Positions 51,208-61,312 of a stretch of DNA of 64,000 bases are shown in pieces. The first letter of the stretch is position 1; every line of letters starts with the position of its first letter. Under the pieces are notes generated by a model that ran no database searches, had not been told where the DNA came from, and saw only the letters and a program-made list of their open reading frames with translations. A program made the position numbers and the translations under genes. The stretch comes from Sipunculus nudus. Lineage: Eukaryota; Annelida; Sipuncula; Golfingiida; Sipunculidae. Where the stretch lies: positions 17,607,508 to 17,671,507 of the forward strand of contig CM049313.1 of NCBI GenBank assembly GCA_026874595.1. The letters are read 5' to 3'.

Positions 51208-51824
51208 GGGTAGAGCAGGGCAAGACGCAGCCCCGGGGTAAAATGCCCACCCCCTTTTACTATTTATGTGCCATTAAACTGGCGCCACCAAGCGTTCACT
51301 TTGTTTCAAGCCATCTGGTAGACGTTTTGAGAACTTGAGGCGAACGACAGGGCGGCTGCTCGGGGTTTGGCGTCATGGAAAAGGTATATGTTGTATGCAA
51401 TACAAGATGGGTTTGTAAATGTGATCTCGGGTATACCTAAAGCATCTACTTACGATAAGACTGAAATAAATGATACATAAAACCTTGAAATGATTAAAAT
51501 GGACTGTTCAGAATGAAGATTTCAGAAGTGGCAGCAAGGCGCCGGTCAAATTAAATCACGTGATTTGTGGCAAAAACCCCACGTGGTTGTTGAGGCGAGA
51601 TGCCCACTGGACGTGTTACCCCCTTTAAAAGCAATAATAAGTGTGGAGTTTGATTTTTTGCCAAAAATAAATTGTATTTTAAACTGAAACGAGGATGTAC
51701 ATATATAATGCCAAATCTGGGTTCACTTGATATTCGAATGCAATATAAATTGTGGTGAATATTAGGCCTATTTGTCAGATATATTGCTGATTTATTATGT
51801 TATACTTTGATATGATATACCTGC

Positions 51825-52072
51825 ATATACATATATATATAGATATTAATATATAAATTCATATAAATAAATATATATGTATATATATAAATAAATATAT
51901 ATATATATATAAATATATATATTAACTAATAAATATACATGTATATATATACCCCAAACATATTATATATATATATATATTTATATAGTGTAACCTGTGC
52001 AATAAGAGCGCCTGTGAATTAACACCACTTCTGGCCAGACCCGTGGATAGTCTTATAACACAGGTTTATATA

Positions 52073-52122
<50 letters not shown>

Positions 52123-52128
52123 GTGGTG
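51825..52128. repeat. AT-rich microsatellites inside the transposon
   Basis: Several interrupted (AT)n tracts lie immediately 5' of the transposase start, the longest at about 52078-52120. Confidence 0.9.
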
Positions 52129-52165
52129 GGAGAGAGATTTATTAAATGCTCTCTCGCTTTTTAGG

Positions 52166-52396
52166 ATGGCTCAGACGTATACTTTGAAATCCACGCGAGG
52201 TGTCTATGGGCAGGATGCATTACGAATGGCTGTTAAAGCTGTTGCCGAAGGAGTAAGTGAAAAGGTGGCCCCCAGAGACTTCGGCGTCTCCCGAAACACT
52301 AAAAAGTGCTTAGCAGCGTCCAGCTTAGATTCTGAGAAGGAATGTATTTGGATTTGCCAGTCACCTGATGCTCAGCCTTGGTTTTTATCTAATTAA
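52166..52396 (+). pseudogene. pogo/Tigger-type transposase, N-terminal fragment
   Basis: The start ATG is at 52166. The peptide begins MAQTYTLKSTRG, and the segment 'ALRMAVKAVAEGVSEKVAPR' continues into 'DFGVSRNT'. This is a psq/CENP-B-N-type helix-turn-helix, which binds the transposon ends in pogo-like elements. Only 77 codons remain. The frame ends at TAA inside the TTAA target (52393-52396) of the nested element, so that insertion truncates the gene. The CENP-B-type second HTH and the DDE catalytic domain are not found downstream. A frame opening further upstream through the AT repeats is not biological. Confidence 0.75.
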
Positions 52397-53104
52397 AGGG
52401 GGCTATAATCACCTATAAAGCATGTTGAATATGCACGAAAAATAGCGTCTTCTCTTTGAAATCAATTGGTACCTGCCAAAATATTGCCCTAAAAGTGTTG
52501 GCTTACTAGAGTGGACCTAGCGCGATCACTAGCAGGTGCCAACCTAAACATAGCGAGAGGGACCCCGTGTATCGCCCGGGCCACAATACCTGTCAATCAG
52601 GAGATGCCCTGAGTGACACTGGAAAAAAATTAGTACATGTCCCCGCTGACTGAAACATCGCTTGTTGCAGTGGATCAGGGACCCGATACATGGGGCACAT
52701 GGTGCGTGTCATTTCAGCTGAGGTCCGTGGACATATCGTAAAAAACTGTTGCGATAGGTTCTACAATGAATTTACATTCGTAATGTCCATCCAGGAGCGT
52801 AATGTCCATCCAGCAGAGATAAATCAGAGAACATGACTATCCACGTATGGACTAGTTTGAACTTGACTTTGTTTGAGTTCGGATGCACAAAATGGGAACT
52901 CTGGTTACGCGACCTCGTTATGGTAAACAAAAACACGTGGACCATGCTTACTCACACACAGAACCATAACAAGGTCCTAACAGGTAGCTGAATGGGAAGT
53001 AATGTTTTTTGGGGTGTTTTTGCTGGGAAACTTTTGTATAAAGCAAAACTGGACTGATAGAGTGAAAGAATAGGAAAAATATTGCTCCTGATTATATTCC
53101 TTGT
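52393..53104. mobile_element. TTAA element nested in the pogo transposon
   Basis: Left TTAA at 52393-52396. The left end 'aagggggctataatcacc' and the complement of the right end 'aaggaatataatcaggagc' match as inverted repeats. The right TTAA has decayed to TTGT (53101-53104). It is a 704-bp relative of the 455-bp element at 31629-32091, with extra internal sequence (about 52500-52560 and 52640-52900). Confidence 0.75.
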
Positions 53105-53574
53105 TCGAAGTGTTACTTTGTGAGTTACCTGTAGTGAATGTGGCTTTGTGAATTTGTATAATTTTCCACGAATTGTTAATCAAATAAAGTGTAACCCATT
53201 TTCTAGTATTTAGGCATAAAAAAAAAATTCGATTCGAAGTTGGGCTGTAATCTTCCCTTAAATATAGTACTTTAGGCAAATGAGTTTGCACTGTGATTAT
53301 CTATAAATGGAAACTCGAGAATGAATGAAGAGAGCCGGGTAACATGCCCACCCATGGGCATATCGGCCAAAGTCTGGGGTAAAACGCCCATGGTCAGAAG
53401 ATATGTATTTTCCGGGTTTCGTCGAAAGTATTCTGAATTGTGCCAAAATTCCCATCAGAATTTATTTTGTCGAATATATCTGAACGTTTGACCATAAAAA
53501 ATATGATTTAAAGATGTTTCAGAACCAGCAGGAAACGTTTCCGCTTAAGGTGGGCGTCTTGTCCTGCCCTACCC

Positions 53575-53617
53575 TACTCCAGTAATTGTTTGTCATTATT
53601 AATACGTGCTATAACCT
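53575..53617. repeat. continuation of the ~78-bp satellite
   Basis: 'tactccagtaattgtttgtcattattaatacgtgctataacc' continues the unit broken at 51207, then the array ends. Confidence 0.85.
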
Positions 53618-53845
53618 GGTTTGTCTTTTTTTGTGATACTTGCTAGGAAGAATCGTTCTAATATGCCTTTATATGGCGTGATCTCGAGCACGCTTCAAAA
53701 GAGCCCCCCCCCCCCCCCCCAATAAATTGTTCCCCCACTACTGGTTTGTCTTATTTTGTGATACTTGCTAGAAAGAATCGTTCTAATATGCCTTTATATG
53801 GCGTGATCTCGAGCACGCTTCAAAAGAGCCCCCCCCCCCCCCCAA
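53618..53845. repeat. ~124-bp tandem duplication ending in poly-C
   Basis: Two almost identical copies of 'ctggtttgtctt.ttttgtgatacttgctag.aagaatcg...gcacgcttcaaaagag' each end in 16-19 C residues. Confidence 0.92.
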
Positions 53846-54350
53846 CAACTGAACCGTCAGTCGGCACTGCATTTTCACTGTGACCGTATGACTGCAGTTT
53901 ATCTCATGAGGCCTTCTGAACATAAAACACAAATGACCATATCACGTGCTCGTTGAGAATGTAAAAATATATCTGATTGTCTGAGGACCGTAGCAGCGTC
54001 ACCGCTGCCAGGAAGCAGACGCGGCAGGAGAGACCGTTACAGAGATGAAAAGCAATAAAACAAACGGGGAGTCTTACATCCTATTTATGCTAGAAATGTT
54101 TTAATTTTGTTTAAACTGGCATTATTTAAACCTGTTTATATAAACTCGCGCATGAAATTCACATTTTATCGCTCAATGCCCGTCGGCCCACGGAGGGGCG
54201 GGTAGTTCAAAGGAAATTGCATGGAACTCCTCAATTAGGTAAATTACCAATGTTTTAAAACATTTATGACAAATTTGGATTTTTATTTTCATTTCAGTAC
54301 ATCAGTACTGTTTCAAGCTGGAAAATTTTGGATATTCAATGTGTAATTGT
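53846..54350. other. no gene recognised
   Basis: Spacer between the duplication and the next repeat array. Nothing is supported. Confidence 0.4.
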
Positions 54351-55781
54351 GCTAATCAATGGTCATACCGAGTGCACACCTGATACATGTCACACCTGGA
54401 TTTTTTACCTGTGCAGGTGATTGACCAAGCTGAACAGCATTTAATCTTTTTTTGTATGAAACGTTCACAGCCTGAGTAAAAACTTTTCTAGATTTTCATG
54501 AAAACTAATTAGATTTGCCATTTTTTGTCTACCTTCACAGGTGAAAATATATTAATTTAGGATGTAAAGGTAAGCACATAATCAGTGCAGTTTGCAGCGA
54601 TAATTCATACATTTTGCGCAAAAATAAAGATTATTTTGGTGATGTCCCTTATAACATGTATAATTTTAAAATTTAATTTAAAAAATGAGATGTTACCTTA
54701 ATTTACCAGAACTGACCTGTGCAGGTGAGCATATGTTACAGGTAGTAGTTGTCAAAATTGAAATACGCAACTTGCGTGGCTGTGCAATTGATTGAAAGAT
54801 AGTTTGTGCATATTGTTTTGGCTACTTATAAAAAATTTCCATCCCAGTCTTCAACTGAGAAGTAGTCTTTATTGTCGGTACTGGCAAAAGTAATTAAATC
54901 CTTTTAAGATGAAAGGTATTATTACAGGTAACCCAATAAATTGTGCAGTTAGGCCCAGTAATTCATATAATGTACACATGCCACACAAAATTAAGATTTA
55001 TTCTGTCGGTATCCCTTATTACTTGTATAATAATATATGATAATTTACCTGTGTTTACCTGAACCCACCTGTACAGGTGAGTATATTTTTATGTGTTACC
55101 ATAACCAAAATTATCAATTTATATTCTACGTCTCTAAAATCAAAATATAATATGTTTTGACATAGTTGACACTTGTTCATCCATATTCGTCTTTGGCACT
55201 AATCAGCATGATTTTGTCTCTGCCATAGGTAATTAGATCAGTTGAAGAACAAAGGTATTCACATAGGTAACTTAATTACTGTACTTAATAGCACCTGTTC
55301 TTATATCAAAAGTGAATTATACAGTCAATAAATGGAAATGGTATTAATTTATAGTTACTGTAATGATGAACAAGATGTTTGCGTACACATTCAGAAAAAA
55401 AATAATTTACCTATACTTACCTTTACTTTCCTGTGCAGGTAAACATATGTGTTATATTTTAACAGAGTCCTAGAATATGCTTCTTGGGTCAGCAAGCTTT
55501 TCAGGTGAAAAATATTTGATTTTCACTGTAAAATCCAATTTTATTTGCATATTCTGTTTTTTTTGGTGATTCCCTTTCCATAAATAAAACAAATCATTTA
55601 CAATTTTACTTACCTTTAAATAATAATTACCTTTGAGTAAAAAAATCCTTATATTTCCCTTTTTTGATCAAATTATAAATGGGTTACCTGAACAAGATAA
55701 AGGGGTCACTTTGGTGAAATACCAGTGAGCAGAAATGCAGGTATTACAGATTTACCTATTGTTACCTGTATTAACCTAACT
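54351..55781. repeat. degenerate ~350-bp tandem repeats with ACCTGTGCAGGT dyads
   Basis: The dyad 'acctgtgcaggtga' or its variant recurs at 54407-54420, 54715-54728, 55068-55080 and 55430-55440, about 308-359 bp apart. Between dyads a second block recurs ('taattcata...acaaaa.taaagatta.t.tg.tg.tatcccttat.actgtataat'). A fifth, weaker copy follows around 55550-55690. Strong divergence indicates an old satellite. No coding sequence is seen. Confidence 0.6.
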
Positions 55782-55840
55782 TACTTTTCCTCGTCATTTA
55801 TATATACTTTATTACTACAAAAATTGGCACCATTCTAACA
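55782..55840 (-). repeat. short repeat B2 (putative element end)
   Basis: 'ttttcctcgtcatttatatatactttattactacaaaaa...cattctaaca' closely matches B1 at 57195-57260, in the same orientation. Confidence 0.6.
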
Positions 55841-55924
55841 TTAAGGTGGGGGCAACACGCCCTATTTATAATGAACGATCTCGACAGACTGAGTGGAACA
55901 CAGCGGCGATGGGGTGGTGGTGGG

Positions 55925-56254
55925 GATAACTTGAACTTGCTGAATCTCTTTCTTCGTTGATAATTTGAACTTGCTGGAGCTCTGTCTTCGCTGAAATCCG
56001 AGGACCAAGTGATTTCTCTCCTTGGACTGTGACGAAATTTAAAGTCCCCGCGGGTTACCGGAAACCCTGTTTTATTGGCTGATTTTGTAGACTTCCGGTT
56101 CTCAACCTTCTTATTTTATTAATCAATCTTTATTGACATGTTTTATCAGTTAATTTAACATAATCAAGTTACTAAGATTACTGAATAAAGAATCAAGACT
56201 TCCAGTGGCGTCAATTTTTCTTCCAGGGTGGGGGGATGACTTTGTGTGAGTGTG

Positions 56255-56286
<32 letters not shown>

Positions 56287-56910
56287 TATATACCTTTTTC
56301 ATCGTCTCCGAGTGACATATTCAACTAAATATATATAAATATATATATAATAATTATATATATATACACTTAATCATATTACAAATAATTATAATGTTTT
56401 AGAAATTAAGTTATTTTGTGAATTTTAAGCAAGGTTTAGATATAACATTGTTTAATTGTTTAGTAAATGGATCAAAAGTCTTTTATTCTATTTATTAATA
56501 TATTTCATTTGCAATATTATAATATTATTCTCTGAAAAATGATTACATTGACATTGAAAAGGTGGGGGGTATATATACCCCCTATCCCCCCCTATATTGA
56601 CGCCCCTGAAGACTTCTGAATGAAAGTTTGGTAAAGCGGCAAATCTTACCGCGCCCGGAAGTACACAAAGCTAGATAAACAATTGCTTGATCCTTGCACC
56701 TGTTGTCTTAATGCCGGAATTCTGTCTTATGTTTGGATCTGTAAATACAATAAGCTGAGAGACGATATGAGAGACTTGCGCAAACTGAGAGGCTTAAATA
56801 GAACATAAGTTCGATCTACGATCTTGACAATAAGACTTTCCCCTGGGAGTACAAACAGGTGGCATTAACAGCATAAAAATATTACCAGCGGTCGCAGGTA
56901 ATTTTATTTA
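55925..56910 (-). repeat. terminal direct repeat A2, interrupted by a MITE
   Basis: Aligns with A1 (62181-62821) from 'gataacttgaacttgctgaatctct' to 'gtcgcaggtaattttattta'. After removing the 406-bp MITE and one target copy, its length is about 572 bp. A1 carries about two additional copies of a ~34-bp 'ttgataacttgaacttgctgaatctctgtcttcg' unit, and A2 lacks a 'gagtgcgtgtcacgtgac' stretch of A1. Confidence 0.9.
56195..56616. mobile_element. hAT-type MITE with perfect 8-bp target duplication
   Basis: A 406-bp element (56203-56608) flanked by AAGACTTC at 56195-56202 and 56609-56616. The TIRs are CAGTGGCGTCAAT and, on the complement of the right end, CAGGGGCGTCAAT (1 mismatch in 13). The CAGNG start and 8-bp duplication are hAT hallmarks. 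The sister repeat A1 has a single AAGACTTC (62498-62505) with no insert. The interior includes AC/AT microsatellite and no gene. Fragments of the family lie at 28485 and 39540. Confidence 0.92.
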
Positions 56911-57194
56911 TGCTTTATAACTTGGGACTAAAACACAGATGTGCTCAGGCGGAGGGCAGGCTACTCATGTATACCCGTGGGGACATTCATGCATTATTAC
57001 TGATAAATCATATTATTACTGATAAATCACACTCTTACTGACTCATACGGCTTAAGAAAGAAAGCACACTTATTCCGTTTAAACTTGCCAATTTACAGAC
57101 AACTAACAAGTAAATAGGTTGAAATATTTGGTCGCGACCATTTTAATGAAGTAATGATTCAATATTAACAATATGATACTAGGTGCCCTGCGTC
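56911..57194. other. segment between A2 and B1
   Basis: It begins with the 63-bp stretch shared with 40806-40870, then AT-rich sequence with a short duplicate 'cattattactgataaatca'. It is not present in the A1 or B2 flanks. Confidence 0.5.
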
Positions 57195-57260
57195 AAATTA
57201 GTTTTCCTCATCACTTATATATACTTTATTACTACAAAAAGCCTTATGCGCATTCTAACA
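57195..57260 (-). repeat. short repeat B1
   Basis: Matches B2 (55782-55840). It overlaps or abuts the last recognisable recombinase-like codons, so the recombinase gene appears to be cut here by deletion. Confidence 0.6.
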
Positions 57261-57748
57261 GAATTGCCTGTTTGATGAAATCAACGTCAGAGAGCTGCAC
57301 GACTAGTTCTTTGCCTGAAACAGACTTTGCAACTAGCCCTCCCCCCCCCCCCCACACCCTCCCAACACCCTGAAAAACCCACTGTAACATACTGTATAAA
57401 GGGCTTTGAACAACACACGCAGAAAGTGGCTAGACACGGCTATCGGGAGAGCTTGAAACAACTTGTGAATCACTGTTATAGTTATGGGGTACCTCAAATC
57501 GACTACAGGACGGAGTTTTTGTGCCCCCAAGAGGAGTTTTTTAATGGCAAATGGAGCTGTGGGATCTGGCAAGTTACTAATTTTATGATGAAATGCGATA
57601 GGCGAGGCAGAAGCTGCTAACGTACTTCATGTGCACCCTTTATCAAATTTGTCTACTAGAAACAGGAAAACTGTTGAAGGTGAAAGTGGAAATCTAGCCT
57701 ATTCGGGTTTACCTAAAGCGTTACAGAAGGTGACAAGGTCTTTTATAC
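57195..57748 (-). pseudogene. tyrosine recombinase of the retroelement, broken
   Basis: Phage-integrase-type recombinase that would insert the circular cDNA. From 57748 leftwards one frame gives 'GIKDLVTFCNALGKPE' (stop), 'SPSTVFLFLVDKF', a second stop, then 'FAIKKLLLGAQKLRPVVDLR' and 'HFLRVLFKALYTVCYSGFFR'. These are the core-binding and early catalytic segments of Ngaro/DIRS recombinases, including the first catalytic Arg region. After a poly-C/G tract another frame gives 'AKSVSGKELVVQLSDVDFIK'. The Lys, His-x-x-Arg and nucleophilic Tyr region is missing, so it cannot be active. It lies directly downstream of RNase H in element order, as expected. Confidence 0.8.
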
Positions 57749-57750
57749 CT

Positions 57751-58232
57751 TTATGGAAGGATGCCTGTGTGGTAACTGTTAGTTACTAGTTGTTTCCCAA
57801 GGGTCATTAGCTGAGGGATTCTGGAACTGGTGGCACATCCTGCATCTTGGAGTCCGTATACGTTGCTAATTTCCGGAACGCTGACACCTGAGCACGAGAA
57901 AGAGCATCCCCCATAAAGGTTAGAATGACCTGGAACATGTAAAGCTTTAAATAAAATATTGAATTGTAAGGTTACAAGCACTAACCTTCTGATCAAAACC
58001 ATAACTTTCAGATCTTTAGAAGTTTTGGAATTTATGATTGATACAAGTTCCATGTTATCAGTATGAATTTTAACTGCCCTGTTCTTTAGACTCTCTTTCC
58101 AGTATTCTACTGCTACAACTATTGGGTAAAGTTCAAGAATAACAATGTTCAAAGTTGTCCAAGGCTTTGGCCAAATCCGACAGAACCATGCTTTCCCATA
58201 GATAGCTCCATACCCCACCCCTTGTACTGCAT
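57751..58232 (-). pseudogene. RNase H domain of the retroelement, broken
   Basis: 'YTDAVQGVGYGAIYGKAWF' carries the first acidic residue and 'LELYPIVVAVEYW' the Glu. 'IHTDNMELVSIIN' carries the next Asp and 'LHVPGHSNLYGG' is the C-terminal block. This is the RNase H layout of DIRS-like elements, degrading RNA in the cDNA hybrid. The block after 'GHSN' has lost its normal Asp-containing 'ADALSR' sequence, and a frameshift separates it from the RT upstream. Confidence 0.8.
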
Positions 58233-58259
58233 CTGTGTAGTGTACAAATGCTCCTCTGT

Positions 58260-59000
58260 TTAATTCACCATTTCCCTAATAAAGAATGACTTGCTATTGT
58301 GGGAAGTTAAAAAGGTGTTCCACAGTTTGAGGTCCTTTTTAGCTTCTGTATTTAGACTGACATGATGATGGGGTTTCTTTAGACCTTTTGTAAGGCAAAT
58401 AAGCCTGCGTTGGAAAGCCCTGCCCGGGGGGATAACAGAACATGCAAAATTTAACAGACCCACCAAGAATTGGAGTTCGCGTAACGTAGCCTTCTTCTTA
58501 CCCAACATTGATGCCACTTCACCTCTACACATTTTCAAGCTTATCTACTGGGAGTCTAGCTTCTTGTTCCACTGAATCTAATTCTATTCCCAAGAATGTT
58601 ATAACCTTAGTGGGGCCGCAGGTTTTCTCTGGAGCAATGGGAACACCTAACTGTTGGCAAAGCTGTAGAAACGTGGCCAGAAGTTTTTTACAGTCAGGCT
58701 CTGTGCGGGAAATAAACAGGAATTCATCCAAGACATGAATGATGTTATCACTTTGGCATCTATGACGGACTATAAACTCCAGACCTGTATTGAACCTTTC
58801 GAATAGCTGACAGGAACTGGCTGCACCCATGGGTAGACAGCTGTCATAATAGAACTGCCCATTCCAAGTAAAACCTAACAGGTGGTGGTCTTCTCTACGA
58901 ATGGGCATAATTCTGCCATAAACAGTGTGAACGCCGAACAATCGACATAGACCTTTCTGTTTCCGGGACCCATCTAAGGAGGGGTTGGACCTCTTTGGAC
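58260..59000 (-). pseudogene. reverse transcriptase of the retroelement, broken
   Basis: 'MPIRREDHHLLGFTWNGQFY' is followed by 'YDSCLPMGAASSCQLFERF', then 'HVLDEFLFIS' and 'ITFLGIELDS'. The PMG-SS block is characteristic of DIRS-order RTs. The catalytic pair is Asp-Glu instead of Asp-Asp, which should abolish activity. A frameshift near 58530 moves the thumb/connection ('LRELQFLVGLLNFACSVIPP') to another frame. The N-terminal fingers, with the first catalytic Asp, are deleted or unrecognisable. Confidence 0.85.
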
Positions 59001-59019
59001 TGTTCAATTTGTAGGTCAT

Positions 59020-59530
59020 AGCCTTTCCTCTTGTTTGATCTGCTTTTGGGTAAAAGTACTGATAGTTCAATATACTGAACAGAACAGATTTTGGCTCTAA
59101 TGCTTGTTGGAACTTTGTTTGCCAGGGGAATGTTGCATTGTCCGTTTGAAGTGTGTGTTACGTCTAATGGGTCACTACTTCTTGACTCACCGCTGCTTGA
59201 GGTGATAGGCTCTGGTTGCTGCTGGGGAGCTTTGGCTGTGCTTCGTGTAGACAAGGCGTTGGCTAACTTTGCATCAAACCTCTTCTCCAAATCATTGGCA
59301 AGGTTGTCTATCTTCTTGTTGAGATCTGACGACACTGTGTTTATGCTTGCCGTCATTGTGGACAACACAGTTTGTAGTTGGTCCATGGATACTAGTTGTG
59401 GGGCTGCAGATGGGGTACGAGGCTCCCTCCGGGTGCGTTTGCGGGCTGGGGCTGGTACATCAGGGTCACTGGCCCCAGCTTCATCCTCTCTAAACCTTGA
59501 TGGGGTACGTGTCGAACTACGCCTAATGCT
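59020..59530 (-). pseudogene. gag-like ORF1 remnant
   Basis: A basic, Ser/Thr/Pro-rich start ('PARKRTRREPRTPSAAP'), a helix-prone stretch ('LNKKIDNLANDLEKRFDAKL') and a conserved 'YIELSVLLPKS' motif that I associate with ORF1 of mollusc and cnidarian DIRS-like elements. The C-terminal part is lost: sequence passes directly into RT-like sequence in a different frame. The function would be nucleocapsid-like; this is inferred from position. Confidence 0.55.
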
Positions 59531-59689
59531 ATAAAATCAGACAGACATTTGTATTGAATTATGCCCCTACCATGCCACTATCGAGTTCCCTTGCAACAGC
59601 AATGATTCATTCACCGGGGATCTGGGGTTTACCAGCCTTGTTATAATTTGCCTGTACTAGGCCAGTCTGAAACTGAAGAACTTAATTTA

Positions 59690-60420
59690 TAGGGCACCTA
59701 TCTGACTTACTATGCCAACACCCAAAACTTTAGGACCGACATCCCCTTTATTTTCTACATACAATTTTTTATTGTTCGCCGGATTAGCCCTAAGCAATGC
59801 CTAGGCCGAGTGTTTTTAAAAACATAGATTTTAACTTACTATGCCAACAACGAAAACTCTAGGACTGACATCCCCTTTATTTTCCATATATATTTTTATT
59901 GTTTGCCGGAAACAGCACTGAGGAATGCCTAGGCCGATTGTTTTTAAAAACATAGATTTCAACTAACTATGCAAACACCCAAAACTCTAGGACTGACATC
60001 CCTTTTATTTTCTATATAAATTTGTTTATTGTTTGCCGGAATCAGCACCGAGGAATGCCTAGGCCGATTGTTTTTAAAAACATAGATTTCAACTTACTAT
60101 GCAAACACCCAAAACTCTAGGACTGACATCCCTTTTATTTTCTATATACAATTTTTATTGTTTGCCGGAATCAGCACCGAGGAATGCCTAGGCCGAGTAT
60201 TTTTAAAAACATAGATTTCAACTTACTATGCCAACACCCAGAACTCTAGGACTGACATCCCCTTTATTTTCCATATATATTTTTTATTGTTTGCCGGAAA
60301 CAGCACTGAGGAATGCCTAGGCCGAGTATTTTTAAAAACATAGATTTCAACTTACTATGCCAACACTCAAAACTCTAGGACTGACACCCCCTTAATTTTT
60401 TTTAAACCTCCATTTAAATT
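59690..60420. repeat. ~129-bp tandem repeat, about 6 copies
   Basis: The unit from 'cttactatgccaacacccaaaactctagg' through 'attgtttgccggaatcagcaccgaggaatgcctaggccga' to 'tttttaaaaacatagatttca' recurs with starts near 59710, 59838, 59966, 60096, 60225 and 60354. It sits between the hydrolase relic and the gag-like region of the retroelement. 60421-61312 holds no recognised feature. Confidence 0.92.
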
Positions 60421-61312
60421 AACGTGCCCACCCCTAAAACTCAGGAACTTACAACCAAAAACCGCATTTTACTACCTTCTTCTTTAATTTTGGCAATTCA
60501 GTCAATCAAATTGGAACAGGTTATTAGTTATCCTTATATAATGTTTGAAGACCATTTATATATCAAAATTACTAACAAAATTGAAAATACTTAGGTGTAA
60601 GAAAACTTCCGCAAGCCTATTTGCTATAATGTACATATGTAATCCCATTATGGAACACTACCAACTGATAAATTACTACTGGACTAATAATTGGTTAAAG
60701 ATAAGAAAAATAATGAACCGCATAAGATGTTTAGATTTATAACGATGCAACTGGTAATATATTACTTCCGGGAGTAAGATACCCGGTTAACGCACAAAAC
60801 TAACCCCTTACAATATGGGTATATATATAACTGTATAAAAACCAATATTGAGTGAGGTTAAGTGTAAGGAACTGGACCTTCTACAGAACTATTTGCTACA
60901 ATCTGCTATACATGGAATCCAAGTTTGGGATACCGTTCCTCTATGGGACATATTGACAATTCTGATCATTTAAATAAGCTTCTCTTTAAATAAACTACTT
61001 AACTAATAACTCACTACTTGACTTAGTACTAACTAACTTGACTCAAAAACTGAGGAACTGCAACCCAGGAGCACACCGAATAGTTATGACCACAGAAACT
61101 TTCACCTCCTACCTAAACACAACAACCTGACAACCACAAAACCTACAACTACCAAACATATAACCATGAACATTTTTTTTAAAACTATTATTTACATATC
61201 TGTTCTTCACAGCTTCTGAGTTAATTTCAGTCGTGGCGCTACAACCCTGTCGCTGCATAATCTCTGTTGGGGTAGATGGTGCATGCAACACTGGAAACTG
61301 ACAGTGTAACCT

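Larger units (their letters stand above)
51208..53574 (+). mobile_element. pogo-like DNA transposon inserted in the satellite
   Basis: A 2367-bp element with TA on both sides (51206-51207 and 53575-53576); the satellite unit continues in register across it. The TIRs are 'gggtagagcagggcaagacgc' and, on the complement of the right end, 'gggtagggcaggacaagacgc' (2 mismatches in 21). Subterminal 'gggtaa.atgcccac' motifs repeat at both ends (near 51237, 51598, 53337 and 53377), as expected for transposase binding sites. It carries a transposase N-terminus and a nested TTAA element. TA target plus a psq/CENP-B-type helix-turn-helix point to the pogo/Tigger branch of Tc1/mariner. Confidence 0.85.

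Noticed and set aside
57327-57620. 97-codon plus-strand frame with a plausible composition
   Set aside because: It is the antisense shadow of the tyrosine recombinase relic, which has clear family motifs.
59091-59534. 147-codon plus-strand frame
   Set aside because: Shadow of the gag-like region read on the minus strand.
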